From contig CAIRNL010000839.1 in assembly GCA_903879975.1 (NCBI GenBank), positions 1-5,909 of the forward strand: 5,909 nucleotides of DNA. Direction: 5' to 3'. The translations under genes and the position numbers were made by a program. The notes below the pieces were generated by a model. It made no database searches and was not told the origin of the DNA. It was given only the letters and a program-made list of their open reading frames with translations. Below, piece after piece: positions 5,345 to 5,909 of this stretch (position 1 is its first letter; each line of letters opens with the position of its first letter). The stretch comes from an uncultured Chloroflexota bacterium. Its GTDB lineage: Bacteria; Chloroflexota; Anaerolineae; Caldilineales; Caldilineaceae.

Positions 5345-5909
5345 TCAACGTTCCAGCGCGACGCTCATCTCCACCGTGCGCGAGCGGCCATCCTCCGCAT
5401 TGGCCGTGCCGCGCAGCGTGTAGCGCTGGCCAAACTGGATCGGCTCGCCGCCCGGCCAGGCGTCGCCGTTGTTGCTGAAGACAAAGATGTTGCAGTCTGG
5501 CTCGCCGCCGGCAAAGGCGCAGTAGGCTGCGTTGTTCTCCGTGCGCTCGTAGACGCGGTCTCCATTTGCATCGAAGATGCGCAGCTCCACATTGCGGATG
5601 CCGTCGCCGTCGCGATTGCCGCGAGCCGGATCGTATGCCTCCACTTGGAAGACCAGCGCGCCATAGACCGTGCCGGCATCGGTGCCGGGGCCAGTCTGCG
5701 CGACCCGCACGACGAGATTCTGCTGCCCAGGCGCCGTGACGTTGCTGTCAAGCGTCGGGTTGTTGATAGTGAAGGGTGTATTCCAGCGCGCCGACGGGTC
5801 GCCATCCCCTTCCAGGAAGATTCGGGCCTCCACGTTGTAGTCCCCGTTGCGGATGCGGTTGTCGGTACCCGGCCAGCGTGCGTCGCGGCCAATCTCCAGC
5901 ACGTTGCAG
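5345..5909 (-). CDS. Probable secreted beta-sandwich (Ig-like) protein, C-terminal part, cut by window edge
   Basis: The minus-strand frame enters from the right edge (first full codon at 5908) and ends at TGA 5347-5345, giving 187 visible residues. The GTG at 5902 is in frame but has no ribosome site in view and is probably internal. The sequence is rich in Asn, Asp, Gly and Thr, with alternating hydrophobic strands (for example YNVEARIFLE, NLVVRVAQT, ALVFQVEAY, VELRIFD, YTLRGTA, TVEMSVALE), typical of extracellular beta-sandwich domains. It seems to hold one to two such domains. A GNRDGDGIRNVELRIFDANG stretch (97-116) resembles an acidic Ca-binding-type loop, and a Cys pair (C130, C139 in YCAFAGGEPDCNIF) could form a disulfide, which fits export. 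Similar GGEP-C segments occur, as I recall, in large Chloroflexota surface proteins. No C-terminal anchor or sorting signal is visible. No catalytic motif can be named, so the function is unknown. It is followed by mnmA on the same strand. Confidence 0.65.
   Translation of the reverse strand, partial: CNVLEIGRDARWPGTDNRIRNGDYNVEARIFLEGDGDPSARWNTPFTINNPTLDSNVTAPGQQNLVVRVAQTGPGTDAGTVYGALVFQVEAYDPARGNRDGDGIRNVELRIFDANGDRVYERTENNAAYCAFAGGEPDCNIFVFSNNGDAWPGGEPIQFGQRYTLRGTANAEDGRSRTVEMSVALER

Noticed and set aside
4852..5478. 208-codon plus-strand open frame
   Set aside because: It is antisense to mnmA, whose motifs are unmistakable; the plus-strand translation is of low plausibility.

Overview
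The window looks like ordinary chromosome from a GC-rich, non-enteric bacterium. The MnmA sequence style (CCSVESVHDAR and SMDLCFV segments) and the secreted-protein fragment on the right, which has a YCAF-GGEPDC style motif, recall Chloroflexota (Anaerolineae/Caldilineae-like). That assignment is made from memory of family style, not from a search. I find no insertion sequence, CRISPR array, tRNA or rRNA gene.

Left part (1-2878): two transcription units diverge from a 447-bp intergenic region. On the minus strand, 875 to 1 holds the N-terminal 291 codons of an N-acyl-D-amino-acid deacylase (amidohydrolase superfamily) that runs off the left edge. On the plus strand, a perfect extended -10 element (TGCTATAAT) and a strong Shine-Dalgarno lead into an M24 (Xaa-Pro aminopeptidase/dipeptidase-like) peptidase at 1323-2468. 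A ridA-family gene (2495-2878) follows 26 bp later, apparently in the same operon. A plausible shared theme (inference) is salvage of peptides and modified amino acids: release of D-amino acids from N-acyl forms, cleavage of proline-type dipeptides, and clearance of reactive enamines/imines by RidA.

Middle (2879-3721): directly after the ridA stop, and in the same reading frame, lies a YihY/BrkB-type membrane protein gene. It is damaged twice. The first ~40-50 codons, including most of the first membrane segment, are missing, and an in-frame TAG at 3434-3436 interrupts the fourth membrane region. The rest is well preserved to a natural C-terminus, so the lesion looks recent, or one of the two defects is a sequence error.

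Right part (3737-5909): a tight minus-strand unit converges on the broken gene with only 15 bp between stops. In transcription order it holds the C-terminal end of a secreted, beta-sandwich-like protein (5909-5345, cut by the window edge), mnmA (tRNA U34 2-thiouridylase, ~5301-4135), and a 133-residue single-pass membrane protein (4138-3737) whose GTG start overlaps the mnmA stop as GTGA.

I see no convincing new system. The points most worth a second look are the damaged yihY/brkB gene fused in frame behind ridA, the Asp in place of the metal-bridging Cys in the deacylase, the missing proton-shuttle His in the M24 enzyme, and the CxxC-plus-Cys set in MnmA.
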